64,000 nt of DNA, from contig JAZARR010000213.1 of NCBI GenBank assembly GCA_037389465.1, positions 3,888,501 through 3,952,500 on the forward strand, written 5' to 3'. Shown here in pieces: positions 24,437-36,884 of the stretch; the stretch's first letter is position 1, and every line of letters starts with the position of its first letter. Below the pieces are notes generated by a model. That model saw only the letters and a program-made list of their open reading frames with translations, was not told the origin of the DNA and did no database searches. Both the position numbers and the translations under genes were made by a program. The stretch is from Baylisascaris procyonis. Its lineage: Eukaryota > Nematoda > Chromadorea > Rhabditida > Ascarididae.

Positions 24437-26486
24437 TAAATGATAAATTTTTTTTAAAGTTATTGCAGCGCTTGCAAAAAATTTTTTCAACTTGAATATG
24501 CGGAATTTATTGTCTTCAATCGCTAAATAAATTTGATCGTCTCATTTAGTAACAAACATGCTTGAAATTATTATTTCATGTAGGAAATTTATATATATTT
24601 TTAATGGAATAAAATTGCACCATTTCTTAAATGTAGCTGATAGATAATCGTATACACATAAGTGAAGATTAATTCTAATGTTTCACATCGGATGAGATCA
24701 GCATTGGTGAAACGATCAAATCCCATCCTCGGTAGGATTGTTATATATTTTAGATGAACGCTCGATCGGGAAACAATTCAGCAGCGTATAAAATTCCACA
24801 AATTTCCTCCATTGTTACTAATTCGATAATAATATCTCCAATTTAACATTTCAAGGAAAAGTGGCTGAGCTTAGAGAACTTATATGCTATTTGGTAACTA
24901 TTGATGGCTATTGATGCACTCTTAATCCTCCAACTGATTCTCTCTTACATTTCCTTCACTAAAATTCCTCTGAGATTGTTCGACTTTTTGCTTCACTAAC
25001 CAGCTACTTTATATCGTTGATTTTTTAGATACCTATGAAAAGAATTTTTCACTCTATCAGAAATCGCTAAAAGACTGAAAATATTGAATCTTTCATTTAA
25101 TTTTTTTTATAAACATTTTATTTTATATTATGGTTTTCTCTTTTGATGTCTCCAATTCTTTTTTCTAATAGACGAGTGTTTTTATTTTTATAAATTTACA
25201 AATAGACAAATTTTGTTTTAAATAAAATAACAAGACGAATGATGAATCTTCTAATTTGGTTTTTCTTAATTTACAAACTATGCGGCTAATTAAATTTATG
25301 AGTGAAAATATGCGTAATTTGTTTCATTTCAATGAGGATTTATTGTGCTCTCTTCTGTTTGTTGTTAATTCAATTATCTCTATTATGCTTCTGCACTATG
25401 TGTTTTCCTTTTATTTAAAATTTTAATTTCATTCTTTTTTTGAACGAACTCAGGAATGTTGTTTTTCCTTTTATTATGCCCTCAAATTTTTGACAAACGG
25501 TTCAGCGTATATGTAAAAAAGAATTTTTTACTGCTTTCAAAGTCGTAACCATAGGTGATATTAAAAATACAATAAAATAGTGATGAAAAAATTGATAATA
25601 AAACCTTCGAAAAAGTTCTTAGTGGGGAATTTTATTGCTAGTAGGAATTGTTTATGCAATAATTTTGTCATATATAGCTGCCTAAAATTTATTACAGTTT
25701 CCAGTTTTTTTTCAAAAATTTTATTCAAAGGACATTTGAGGAGGGTTTTTTCCGATCTCGTTTTGAATTTCTAGTATTAAAATCAGTTTCGAACATATGA
25801 TAGCGAATGAGCAAAAAAATTCTTCTTATTTCTATTGTTGATTTGAATCGAAGCTTCTTGGATTAGATAATGAAGGGTTTATGCGTTTTTCCAATGCATT
25901 GCATGAATAATTGCTCTTTTGAGCGTTGGCCGCCTTCATTTTTTTGTACTGCTATTTGAAGTCACATCAATGAATAGATAATTCTAATATTATTTCAATT
26001 TCACAAAATTCGAAGGCAACTTTTTAAATATTTTTTTATTTTATAAAAACATAATAGCATAAAAATATAAGAAATAAATCTTATAAACTAGAACTTTCAA
26101 AACTTTTAGATGTTTGATTCTAAATTCGACAAAAACAATGTGTGAAACGATGATCATAACGATTGCTATTCCCAATTGCTTCATTAATTATAATGAATAT
26201 TCATAGCCATATGAGACAGAACGAATATAAATGCGGTTATTGAAAGTGGAAAGCACGCGTCATCTTATGACTAAAATCTCTTTGCGTTCTCCTTTGCATT
26301 TTCAACTCATTGCTCAATTTGTTGCTTTTTTTTTGAGAAGATGACAAGGAATCTGTTCATTAGAAACTTCCTCCGGTTTTCTTTTATTTCTTCTTTTAAT
26401 TTCTGCTTACATCGATTCAAAGTTGTTTTATTAGGTAAGAAGTTTTATGACAACCTCAAAAAAAAATTTCTTATAGAAGTAGGCGG

Positions 26487-26560
26487 AAGAATGCTCGTAA
26501 GGCTGCGATCGGAAGTATTGGTTGTTGAACACTTTCGGTCGCAGCCTTCCTACCATTCTT
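26487..26560 (+). ncRNA. Candidate microRNA precursor-like hairpin
   Basis: Two 30-nt arms, 26487-26516 and 26531-26560, pair with 27 of 30 positions (two of them G-U) around a 14-nt loop; the three mismatches cluster in the lower stem. The paired segment holding AAGGCTGCGATCGG is far GC-richer than the flanks, and the arm length suits a Dicer product of about 22 nt. The reverse complement folds nearly as well, so the strand is not fixed. I know no conserved microRNA with these seeds. It could instead be a short inverted-repeat element. Confidence 0.4.
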
Positions 26561-27191
26561 AGAATTTTTGTGGAATCGTTGTTAAATCATTTTCCAAAAA
26601 CACAACTTTTTCCACTTTTTTTTTCCTAAAGTTGAGGGTTTTTCCATTTAGTGAAAGAACTCTGTGCAATGGCAAAATTTAGAACATAAGCGGAAGTTGA
26701 TTTCTTACGCATTGCATTATGCTTATAAATTGTGCAACAAATGATTTTTTCTTTTACAATTTCATTAATGCAAACATTCGTGGAGAAATTTATCTATTAA
26801 CAGCATTTATTTTTCATCATTTTTTTCCCCATTGAGATCCACTTAGATTCATATTTCATTCTTTTTTGCTGTCTTATTCAATATCGGACGGAAGGTAAAT
26901 GAAATGAACGAACCGAGACGTCTCACCCTTGAGGTACTTCAACACATTGCTGATGTAAATTCATTCGTAATCAACAGTTCTTATCTCTGTACTTAAAGAG
27001 CTTTTTGCAGAAAAAAATTTCACGAAATATTCCCTCGAAAAATTTTCCGTAAGTGTTGCACACATTCTAATCGTTGATTGTTGGAAAAAAAGAAGCTTTT
27101 CTGAAAGATTTTCTAGTAGATATTTATATGTGAGTAATAACACTGTTATTTGGCAGACGCATGATCGATAAATATAATAATATATCTTTTT

Positions 27192-27213
27192 GGTTTAATT
27201 ACCCAAGTTTGAG
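27192..27213 (+). other. Isolated SL1 spliced-leader sequence without splice donor
   Basis: These 22 bases are identical to the nematode SL1 leader (GGTTTAATTACCC then AAGTTTGAG). In a real SL RNA gene the leader is followed by a GT donor, stem-loops and an Sm site; here it is followed by CTTGGTACGG, with no GT and no Sm-like AATTTTTGG within 100 bp. It therefore looks like leader sequence copied into the genome, for example by retroposition of a trans-spliced RNA, and not an SL RNA gene. A chance 22-nt match is very unlikely. Confidence 0.85.
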
Positions 27214-27220
27214 CTTGGTA

Positions 27221-27241
27221 CGGCTCAAAGAGCCGAAACGT
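27221..27241 (+). repeat. Short CGGCTC/GAGCCG hairpin followed by GAAAC
   Basis: CGGCTC (27221-27226) pairs with GAGCCG (27230-27235) around AAA and is followed by AAACGTGTC. A stem capped like this and followed by GAAAC is seen at the ends of some retroelements, where it forms part of hammerhead ribozymes, but the required CUGANGA box is not present before the stem. It begins eight bases after the SL1 match, whose last bases also form a 7-bp inverted repeat (TTTGAGC/GCTCAAA) with it. Confidence 0.5.
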
Positions 27242-30200
27242 GTCAGCATAAATTATTATTCCATCTCTACTTGGCGCATTTCATGATCATAACCGAAAAA
27301 CTGTTATATTTTGTCTATGGATATTTATATTTGCTTTTCAGCGATATCACTTGTTCATCTATCCGCTTCAGTAAAAAATAGCAATATTGGGAGGGTCCAA
27401 TTTAGGCTAACGGCATTGGTTTATTGTTATTCTTGTTTTTATTCTATTCCATCTTAACTAATCTATAACGTCAGAACCCATAGTGCAAAAGGGACACAAG
27501 ATGATACAGACGAAAGCCTCTTCTTTATATCGGCCACAGACGCGGGAGAGCCAGGCGACTAAATAAGCTAACGGCATAAAGCTGTTGTCTATATAGTTAT
27601 ATGCGATGCAAGTTCTCTCAATGGCTAGGAAATATTTGCCTAAGCAAGATATGCTAATATAGGTGCGGCAATTATAATACAAATTCAACCGGCCCTTAAG
27701 GAGGTGCTAGAAGATGGATAGGCAACACATTTACTCTTTCAATCTTTCATAATTCGAGTATTTTCATAGTTGTGCACATATCGCTGCATGTTTTTTTTTT
27801 TTTTTTGGAATGGCTTTGCAGACATTTTTCGCGCATGAAAATGGACAAGGTGCAGATGCTAAGACTAGCATCATCTCGCAGTGACAACGTTTCATTTACA
27901 TATACATGCAACTCTATCTAATGTAGATAAAATCCATCTGTAAATAGGTGCATCTGTTTGTTTACTTGTTGTTGAAACGCACGGGGGAATGAAGGCGATC
28001 TTCGATAACGACAAAGAAATCTCAATGTGCATCGAACGTAGGTTTGTCAATTTTACTATGAGCGTTACGATCATAGGTGCGTATACACCTGACCGGTGAC
28101 CCATCTTTCGTTTTCCTCTACGGTCCCATCTCTTCACCGTCACAATCACCTTCACTATACTTTCTCCCTCTCTATCTAATTCTCTTTGTTCTTCTCACTA
28201 TCTCAATCTAAGCGTAGTCGATGTTCTTGTTTATGACTGTACGTACGTATGTACGTTCACTTAGTCGTGTGTCTCTCCAATTTCAACGGTACGCGACGTC
28301 ATTTGCAGGACAATTGGATCGTCAGAGCGCAAAGCGTCCTATGGCCAGCAGCCAACCGAATGTGGTTTTGATTGGTGTGTGATGCGTTGCTTTGCTATCC
28401 GTATATTCACTCGAACTACCATTTTAAACCCCATTTAAACCGGAGTCTCATCGGTTAAAAAACCGTACACGGTTGTTCTCACTACTATCATTCCTAATCA
28501 AGTATAACTTTAAAAGTTCGCTAAAACCTCATTGTCCATGTGTTTCTTAGGGAATCATACTCCTCCCGAAATTTTCAATTTATTTTCATATTTCAAATTC
28601 GTTCATCTACTTAATGAATGGATTTCTTTTTCTTTTTTCGAATCTTCGATCTTCTTTGCAATCACTGCTTTGTCGTTGCTTTATTTGGACCGTTTTTTAA
28701 ATGTTACCGTTTTAGTTTTCATCGCGATTTATTACCATTGATCAACTACAACATAGTGTTGAAATTAATTCGGCTTTTTTCTAAGCTTATTAAGTTTGTA
28801 TAATAATGAGTAATTATTTTTACCTGACTAGCAAAATACTCTTTTCAAATGAATTATGATTGCGTTGAAATTTCACATTCCGCTGATTATTACAAAATAT
28901 CAAATATACTTTGTTAAATGCTATCCATTCCTTAATAATTCCTTATTTCCATTCCCATTGAATTGTTTCTATAAATTGTTAATTTCCTTTCAAAATACAG
29001 TGAAATATAATTCATTTTTAGCAGTGATTATTCTAATTATTATCAATTATTTTAAAATATTGATGAGCAATAAATAAAACCAAAGAGAATTCCCTCTCCA
29101 ATATATAAAAGGAACCGATGAACAATTTGTTTATGCTTAACATCGAACAAAGGCATTTGTTTTGATGCTTAATATGCAGCTTCTATGGCCACATTGTTGC
29201 GCTTCGCTTGCCACTGATCTACCCATCAAATTCTTTTTTAAATCTTTTCGTTAATTGCTTTTTCTGCGTCAGTGGTCAAAATATTTGGCTGCCACTTGTA
29301 ATGAAAACAACTTTCTTTTTCGACGCAAATTTCAATTGATAACTTTTCAACTTTCTCTGCACTAATAACTCAAATTTTGTTTGCAGGCATAGCTTTAAGA
29401 GGCGTTATCGAGCATATGATCAGACATCCTATTAGAAATATTCATAATCCTCTATAAAAGCTTTTTTGTTTTTTCATACTTGATATGCTTTACTAATGCC
29501 TATAAACTAGAAAAAAATACACTCTAGATATACTGAATATATGCTTGTAGAATAATCTAAAACATTTACATGATCGAATCTAAACTTTGAGAATCGCTAT
29601 CGAATAATTTTTTTTTTGCGGAGAAAATATTTATGAAGAAAAAAACTAATGAAAAGTTTGGTACAGTAGGAATAAAAAGTTCGGTATAGTCGGTGCTGGT
29701 TGTTTGATGTGAATGTCATTCTCGTTGTTAAAATTTCAAAAGAATGCGTCGTTTTTTTTACAATCATGTCACACCCATTTCCTTCCAATCATCTTCACTT
29801 TTCAATTGTATAAAATTTTAGAGCATTTTTACCATTTTGATTTCAATTTTTTTCAACTACAAGTATACTTCAACACTATAGGTCGTTATTTGGCAAAAAA
29901 GATCCAAATAACGATTGGGAAATTTGCATAAAATTTTGAAAAAATTGTAATCCAAACGTAACTCAATGAACGATCGAAGTGAAATTCTTTTTTTTTTGCC
30001 AGTTTATCTATTTTTATTCTGTTATTTGTCATCTAATTACTCGTTTATTGCATCATTAATGATAAAAATTGACTAAGAAATTATTTTTGTAGTTATGAGT
30101 AATTTCCAGTGTAAAAAAGTTCGCTATTCTGTAATAAAGAACGACTCAATAACATAAAATGTGAACTATTTATATAATTCTCTAAGTGATTACATTAATC

Positions 30201-33200
30201 ACATATCTCTTATCATTAGTCCTTCAAAAGATAGCATTCAGCTAGCGCATATATTGATGCGGTATTTTTGCATATTACTTCCTGGTTTTTTTTTACAAAC
30301 TACGTTGACAAACTTTCGAACGAATTGCCTATATATTTCGCTCTGTTATTCGATTGTTATACTCTGATAGAGATTTTTTTTATTTTTAAATTATCGTTTT
30401 CCGTTAATGTTTTTACACGTTTACTGTCTGCTTTATTCTAAAAGAAAATATTAATCTCATTTTCTACTATAATATTTATAAATTCAAATAAAATATTAGA
30501 AAAGAATTTAAAGAATTTTACAAAAAAATTTAAGAATCTCATTCCTCGTTATTCATCGAAAGAGATGAAATTTTCCCTCATTTCGATGTACTTAAGAATT
30601 TTTCGCAAAATGCATCATATTATCGAATTGAAATTTTCTTTTTACCTGCTCATCTATGCTTGACATTTGCACAGCAACTGGTTATTTTCATCGATAGCAA
30701 TTAGTGATGCTATTCTGCAGATGGCGTCATCGGCGGACGATTACAGCGCTAGATATATTCTGCTTCCTAATGCTCACACCTTTCGTTCTTATATTTAAAA
30801 AAAAATTTAAAAAAAAATTGTTGCTGCAAAAGTTGGGCAACGAGTAATAAGATTTAAAAAATCTTTCAATTCTCATTAAATGCATCTAAAAAACGCAATT
30901 AGTGCTTCTTTCAAATATTTGGACGATTCTTTTGAAAATTTTTCTACATTTATATTACACTTTACTATGCTGGTGATTGCAATAAAGGTCTGCGACTTTT
31001 ACCTTTCTAATATACCCACCCCCTCCTCCCACTTCCAACCATTTCCACATCCTAGCGCCTTGCAAATATGCGAATATTTCAATTGATTTGTAAATTTTTT
31101 TCAATTGATTTATAAAAATTGTTTTTTTAATGTATTAGCATGAGTAATTATTGCTCTGATGCTATTAATTTAGCTATTTCGAATTTCATTCTTCTAGGGA
31201 TCTTAATCTTCCTCATTTATAATCTCTATTCGCAATCTCTTACTTCCTTACGGATGCTCTCTAATCGCCCCTTTAATTTATTGTTCATCCAGGATCGTGC
31301 CATTCATTCATTTAAAGTGATCCATAAGTGTGGTTTACCTAGTAATCTCGGCCATTTATTTGCATTTAACAAGTTTTCTTTGATCTTAAAAGAATAGGGC
31401 AATTCACCTTTTCGTCACCTCCTATAGATTTCGATTTTAGAGACAACTTCCCTTTGAACTTCCCCAATAAGACAACTTCCCTTTCCAGTATTTCTCAGTA
31501 TCTATGTTTCATTCATATTTACAATACCATCGAACTTATTGATGTTTTTTTGTGGTCACTGAAAAGAAAAAAGATTGTTCATTGAAAGATTTATTCACAT
31601 AAGTTTGTTTAATAATAGCGATCTAACTTTTCCATGAAAGTCAACAAAATCTATTAAATATTGATCATTTCTGGCCGATTTTAATCCATATGAATTCCGG
31701 TCGTAATAATTCGAAGGTTACTGTAGCAGATATATTGCAGCATTTGCTAACAGTATGGATTAAAAAAGTCTTTGAGAATGAAACCTATTTATTTTATTAT
31801 AAAAACAAATTGTCTTGAATGAGTATTCTTTTCACGCAGTAACCTAGTTGCTTAGAAAGGTGAAAAACGGAAGAATGGAGGCAAACGAAGAAATTAGATG
31901 AATGTGATTACGCTATCCATCCCAAATATTGGGCGCAAACCGATTTTTCTAACGGCCTATTTCTTCCATTATTATATTGGCCGAAAAAGTTTCGCTTACC
32001 ATTTGTGCAAAAAAAAATTTTTTTGAAAAATTATCCACTATCCTCATCTAGTTTTTTTCTAAGCTGCATAAAATTTCTTTTTTTTTCATACTGCATTTTT
32101 CCTCAGTTTCTGCGCCCTAAAATCAAGCCAAACTCCGCCAAAAAAGAGCATTTTATTAGTGAAAAGAAAACCTTTCATACACTCCTAATCTCAGCTCAGT
32201 TATTTTTAAAACCGTCGAGATATTTCTTCAATGCGTTATTTTGTAATTTAACGACAAAGTATTTTTGTATCTTACGACATGATAAAGTCAAACAAACGAT
32301 CGTGATGGAATTTTTAGAAATGAAATTTAATTGAATAGTTGATTATCAAAAATATTTAGCCCATTTTGCAAAATTGATGCGGTTTCGTTGCAAATTAATT
32401 TCACAATTTAAAGGAACTATAACTTTTTACCTGTTTACAACATTTTAATTTTCAAGAAGTTATTAATTTCTTACGTGTTTACGAATATTTCCATATGATT
32501 GCTGATCTTTTTATTGCACTTAAATAATTCATGATCAGCGATCTACAATGAATAGAAAACAAATTCGTAAAGTGCATGAAAAGATGAAAGAATATGAGGT
32601 TTTGCTATTATGCACTAGACCGACCGGTTTCATAAGCCACAACAAATAATAATAGTGCTCATTGTTGTTATCCTACGGTGTATAAAATGAGAATCCGGCA
32701 GGTCACACAGGTATCGGTCATTGCTTCCAAGTGTTGGTCATTCACTTCAAATTTGATGAAAAGCTTAAAACTTCTTACAGTTGGTAATCGTTTCCAATAT
32801 CCTTTATATCCAACATTCTGTATTAATTCCAACGTTTTATTATTTCAACTTGAGTCATTTCCGAGTAGAAACTATCGCATAAACATTGCACAACATGATA
32901 TTCTCTTGCTATCCTTTGCAAACATAAATTTCGAACGACATATAATAAATCAAAAACGCAATGTGTGCTTTTTTTCAAATGGCGCATATAGACTAGCTAG
33001 TCGCCAAAATAGCGCTAACAAGTAATAGAATTAGTGTAACGAGTATTGCTCTCATATTTCAATCGAATGGATCGCTTGCGTAGATCCTCTATGGATAATT
33101 TTTTCCCAACTTGACCAACGTTCAAATCCTTATGCAATTTACTATGCATTTCGATGATGATGAATCAATTTAAAAGTCTGCCTAGGAGTGATCTCAGAAA

Positions 33201-34878
33201 GTTTAAATTATATTTACCAAATTTTATAACCATACCTCCAGTGACCGACGAAGAGGCAAACAGTGATGCACGCACATCAATGATGAAAATAATAAAGTTA
33301 TGCAAAGTTTCTAGCTTTTCCCAAGAGTATATATCTGAATGTATGATTGTATTGATTTTTATTGTGTTCATATTTTGGCAGTCAACAAGAATTGCTGTCA
33401 TGATAATTCCTATACTGTAAGACTCAGGAATATTCCACAAATTTTCTAACATCGATTCCATTCAACGATTATATGTTGCACATTATGACTGTGATTTAAC
33501 TACTCGAGCATGATTGATCATCGTTGACAATTCTCTCGAATTTCCTCATTAGTATCGTTGGATGAAACAGCTATATACTTGAATATGTTTTCATTCTTAT
33601 AAAATTACTTAGAGTTTTATGAATTTTTTTTAAATCATCACTTCTTTGTCTTCCTTCCGCCCTTAACTTATATTCTTGTAGATATCATCTTAAGAGGTAA
33701 AAACCTAGTTGAAGAACGCTTAAGCAATCACTTTTCATACGTTAGGTTTACTCCTCAGCTACTGAGCTCAGATGTAAGGTACTCAGCGAGATATTGATTG
33801 CTGTGGGTAAATTTAGCCAGGCATTTCTGTTTTCTATGATAAATTATGTTTGTGTTTGCAGATTATTAAATTGCACTTGCTGGAGCTCCACCTATACGTT
33901 TTCTGACCCACATTTGGAAATTGTTTAGCAAACAAAGTTTTTTCTTTTGGAGGGAAATTGTTCGGTGAAAACGTTCTGAGAGAAAAAAAAACATTAAACA
34001 TTTTTTGAAATTCAAAAAAAATATTAGATCGTCAAAATTGTTGAATTTATGATCGTCAAATTTCTAAAAATTTTAAAATCTTTTCGAGCAATGAAATTTT
34101 TTCGAGAATTTTAAATGAAAGTAAAAATATTTTGCAGATCGCATGATGCATTTTACAATGTATCAGCGGAAAAATTTTCGTTGTTTTTTTTTCTCTCATT
34201 TAAAAGATTGAGATCATTGTCCATAAACAAAGAAACTAGAAATATTTTTGAAAACGTTTCTAAAAAAAAAAAATATGCCATTTTTTTTTTCAAATGAAAA
34301 ATTTCTCTCAATAATATATCATTTCGTTTGATATTTTACGATTGAAAATATTTGAGAACATAAATTTTTGTTAAAAAATTAAAATGAATTGCACTTTTTT
34401 GCCAAATGTATCGTAGTGCAAGTAATATGCAAATCGAATATGTAAATTAACAAATATGCAAATTATTATGTGTTTATCTATTAATCGACTAATCAATCTA
34501 CATTTAATCACAGTTAATTTCAAATGAGATTAATTGATTGCGTGCAAATTTATTCGATTAAGTAAACATCGATTATAATGATAGCGTTATATATTTCTTA
34601 ATATTGATCGATATTGCAGAAAAGCAATACGAATTTATTTACATATTTACTTTGCATAAGATAAGTTTACCACTCACTTAGTTAGCTGATCGACCCACAG
34701 AAATGAAAATCAATCTTAAAATTGAAATTAATTCTCCATGAGTTATTATTATTCTTATCCACACACCATAAATTCCTTCTACTTCTTCGTCCTGGAAAAT
34801 CCCCTCCCTCTCCCCTCTTTCGCCTCGTAATTTGGGTGCTACTATGGGAATAATTTGTGTACGCCTGTAATTTGTTTA
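27242..34878. other. Gene-free sequence
   Basis: No gene supported. It contains T18 near 27790, TACG-type short repeats near 28238-28255, and a GC-richer patch at 28060-28480. The longest ORFs (32005-32334, 32678-33025, 33154-33420) have chance-like composition or no start codon, except the last, which is treated in the findings. Confidence 0.5.
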
Positions 34879-35194
34879 TTTATTTATGTTTCTTCATATC
34901 GTTTCCACCTGCTGTGACCCAATGACCCCTGATGCATTTGGGTCCAGCTGTCTTTAAGTCGGCGCCTCTACTTCTTGCAGGTCGGTCGCGGAAAAGTTAG
35001 GGCTTAGGCTGGTCTCCTGCCCGTCGGATGCTGACGAGCCGATTCACCGTTGTTCCTCTTATGATTTTTTGGACTTATCCCCTCCCTTGTCCCTATGAGG
35101 GTGCCGGCCGCGGCGCCTCGGTTGAGCGGAGCCAACAATCTGGTCGGAGCTTCGTAACCGATCGCGCAGTAGACAATGCAAAACGATCAGTGAT
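34879..35194 (-). mobile_element. Dispersed GC-rich repeat, copy A, flanked by 18-bp direct repeats
   Basis: This 316-bp GC-richer insert is bracketed by ACGCCTGTAATTTGTTTA (34861-34878) and ACGCCTGTAAATTGTTTA (35195-35212), 17 of 18 identical, which looks like a target-site duplication. Internally it matches copy B at 36.9 kb over GTTAGGGCTTAGGCT, TCGGATGCTGACGAGC, GATCGCGCAGTA and nearby blocks. On the minus strand it ends in an A-rich tail just before the duplication, so that strand is likely the sense. The structure suggests a short non-LTR or SINE-like insertion. I do not recognise the family and see no tRNA-type promoter in it. Confidence 0.7.
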
Positions 35195-35212
35195 ACGCCT
35201 GTAAATTGTTTA

Positions 35213-36884
35213 TAAATGTTTTCCATTATTTGCAGTCGAATTTTGACGAGTATAGCATTATTATTATTGCGTTCTTCTCTATAAATTTTTTTTTTTCATA
35301 AATAATTGATTTCTAGCAACAATTTATTCTATTTTATTGATGAAATGCTTCTTTCGATCTCATAGTAGAATAGATTGGTCGTATCCGAATTTGAATGCAA
35401 AATGCCTAGAGTTCGTCGTTCCAAATTTGTTGCATTATTCCATTATTCATGATTCATTCGAGAAATTTCAAAATCGGCTCGCATATGGGTCATTTCGTTA
35501 ATGAGTATACCAAAATTGCATTCTTTGCATCGTTTTTTTTTTTTTTTTTTTTAAAGCAATCACATCAAATGCAACCTTGACCTAGCGCTTTTTTTTGGAA
35601 ATTCCACTCTTTTCAGTTATTTATTAAATTGTCGCATTTTTGATCATGAAATATTTGATCATTTAACTAGGTTAGAGAATAGTCCTACATTAATCGTTGA
35701 CTCTGTTAAGTAGTGTTTTCATTCGTTTTCTTTATTTTTTGCGTAAAAAGTGATGCAATCAATTTTTTTTTGTCTGAATTTAGGATTTTGATTCTTTTTT
35801 TTTTGGAATTGTGATAAACAGGGTTGCTTGAGAAGGGATATATCATTTATAGTCTATGCTAAAATATGAGCTAAATCTTGAAACTGAGGCATTATCTGAT
35901 TGATCCGCTTCAAATATTTTCAATTCTAGCAATTGTTGATCGCAGAAATACTTAAATAAGCCATCGTTGGTTTACCTTAAAGTCATTTTTCATTTAACAT
36001 CGAATCCCTTAATTTTTTACTTAGCCATTGTTTATCATACATCACTTCTAATGCCAATGCAACCATTTTTGGAAATTTTTATTTACTTTAGAATCTATGC
36101 ACACCTACATTGAAGCATAAATATTGGTCTGATTCGATGGATGTTTTCTGTTAACACTCTTTTTTCTCATTACATATTCGTTGATGCGGCTTTTTTAGAT
36201 ATACCTCGAATCAGCGCGTTCCTCTTACTGTCGATGAGTGTAATTGTGCACATTTTGACATACGATAAAGTCGCATCACTGATCGACTATTTCTGAGAAA
36301 TAAATTCCACAATTTATGCCTTCAAAATACTTTTAAAAAAGCGATGCATTTATTCGGCGAATTTTAAATGCAACAATGTTTATTTAGGAAAATCTCTTGG
36401 AAATGCAAAATGCGAGTTCATTTCCGTTTAAATTTACATTTACATAAATTTACATAAATGCTTGCTGTCGTTTGTTGATTATTCGTTCAACATTTAATTT
36501 ACTACCGTTATTTTTCAACTAATTTTCTAGGTCGTTTTATTATTTCATAATTGCTGCCGCATTTTTTCCATTATTTAGAGTCATTTTTGTCGTTTTAACT
36601 GAAACTGAAAAAAAATTTTTAATTGTACATTTTATCGTTATCACATTTTTGAAGAAAAAAAATTACATTCTGTTATGAAAAACATTCTAAAATAAAATTA
36701 AAGAAAGAAGAAACTTCTTTTGCTTATAAATTTGCCCATACTGACCTCTTGTGGAATTTGGCAGATTGCTTTTTTTTCTTTTTTTTAAATTAGTTTAAAA
36801 TTTTTATGGCCACTTGATTTGTGACAGCATTTTTTCTCCTCTTTTTATTTATTTTAATCGACAAAGCATCCATTACGAATAGGT
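35213..36884. other. Gene-free sequence between the two repeat copies
   Basis: AT-rich with several T homopolymers (for example near 35535-35552). No gene or RNA seen. Confidence 0.6.

Noticed and set aside
27211..27245. A complete hammerhead ribozyme
   Set aside because: Only the stem plus GAAAC part is present; no CUGANGA box and no pairing partner for the third stem could be found.
27192..27300. A functional SL1 RNA gene
   Set aside because: The leader is perfect but the obligatory GT donor and Sm site are missing downstream.
28341..28374. ATG plus GTGTGT donor as the FAM43 first exon
   Set aside because: The exon would end in phase 1, while the exon at 50067 needs phase 2; joining them creates an immediate stop.
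32005..32334. 109-codon plus-strand ORF
   Set aside because: Composition is dominated by F, S, L and K from homopolymer-rich DNA, with no motif or splice context.
32678..33025. 115-codon plus-strand ORF
   Set aside because: Its apparent start is not ATG, and the composition is chance-like.
34206..34230. bantam/miR-58-family seed TGAGATCATTG
   Set aside because: The flanks do not fold into a precursor; only about nine imperfect pairs form with the nearest candidate arm.
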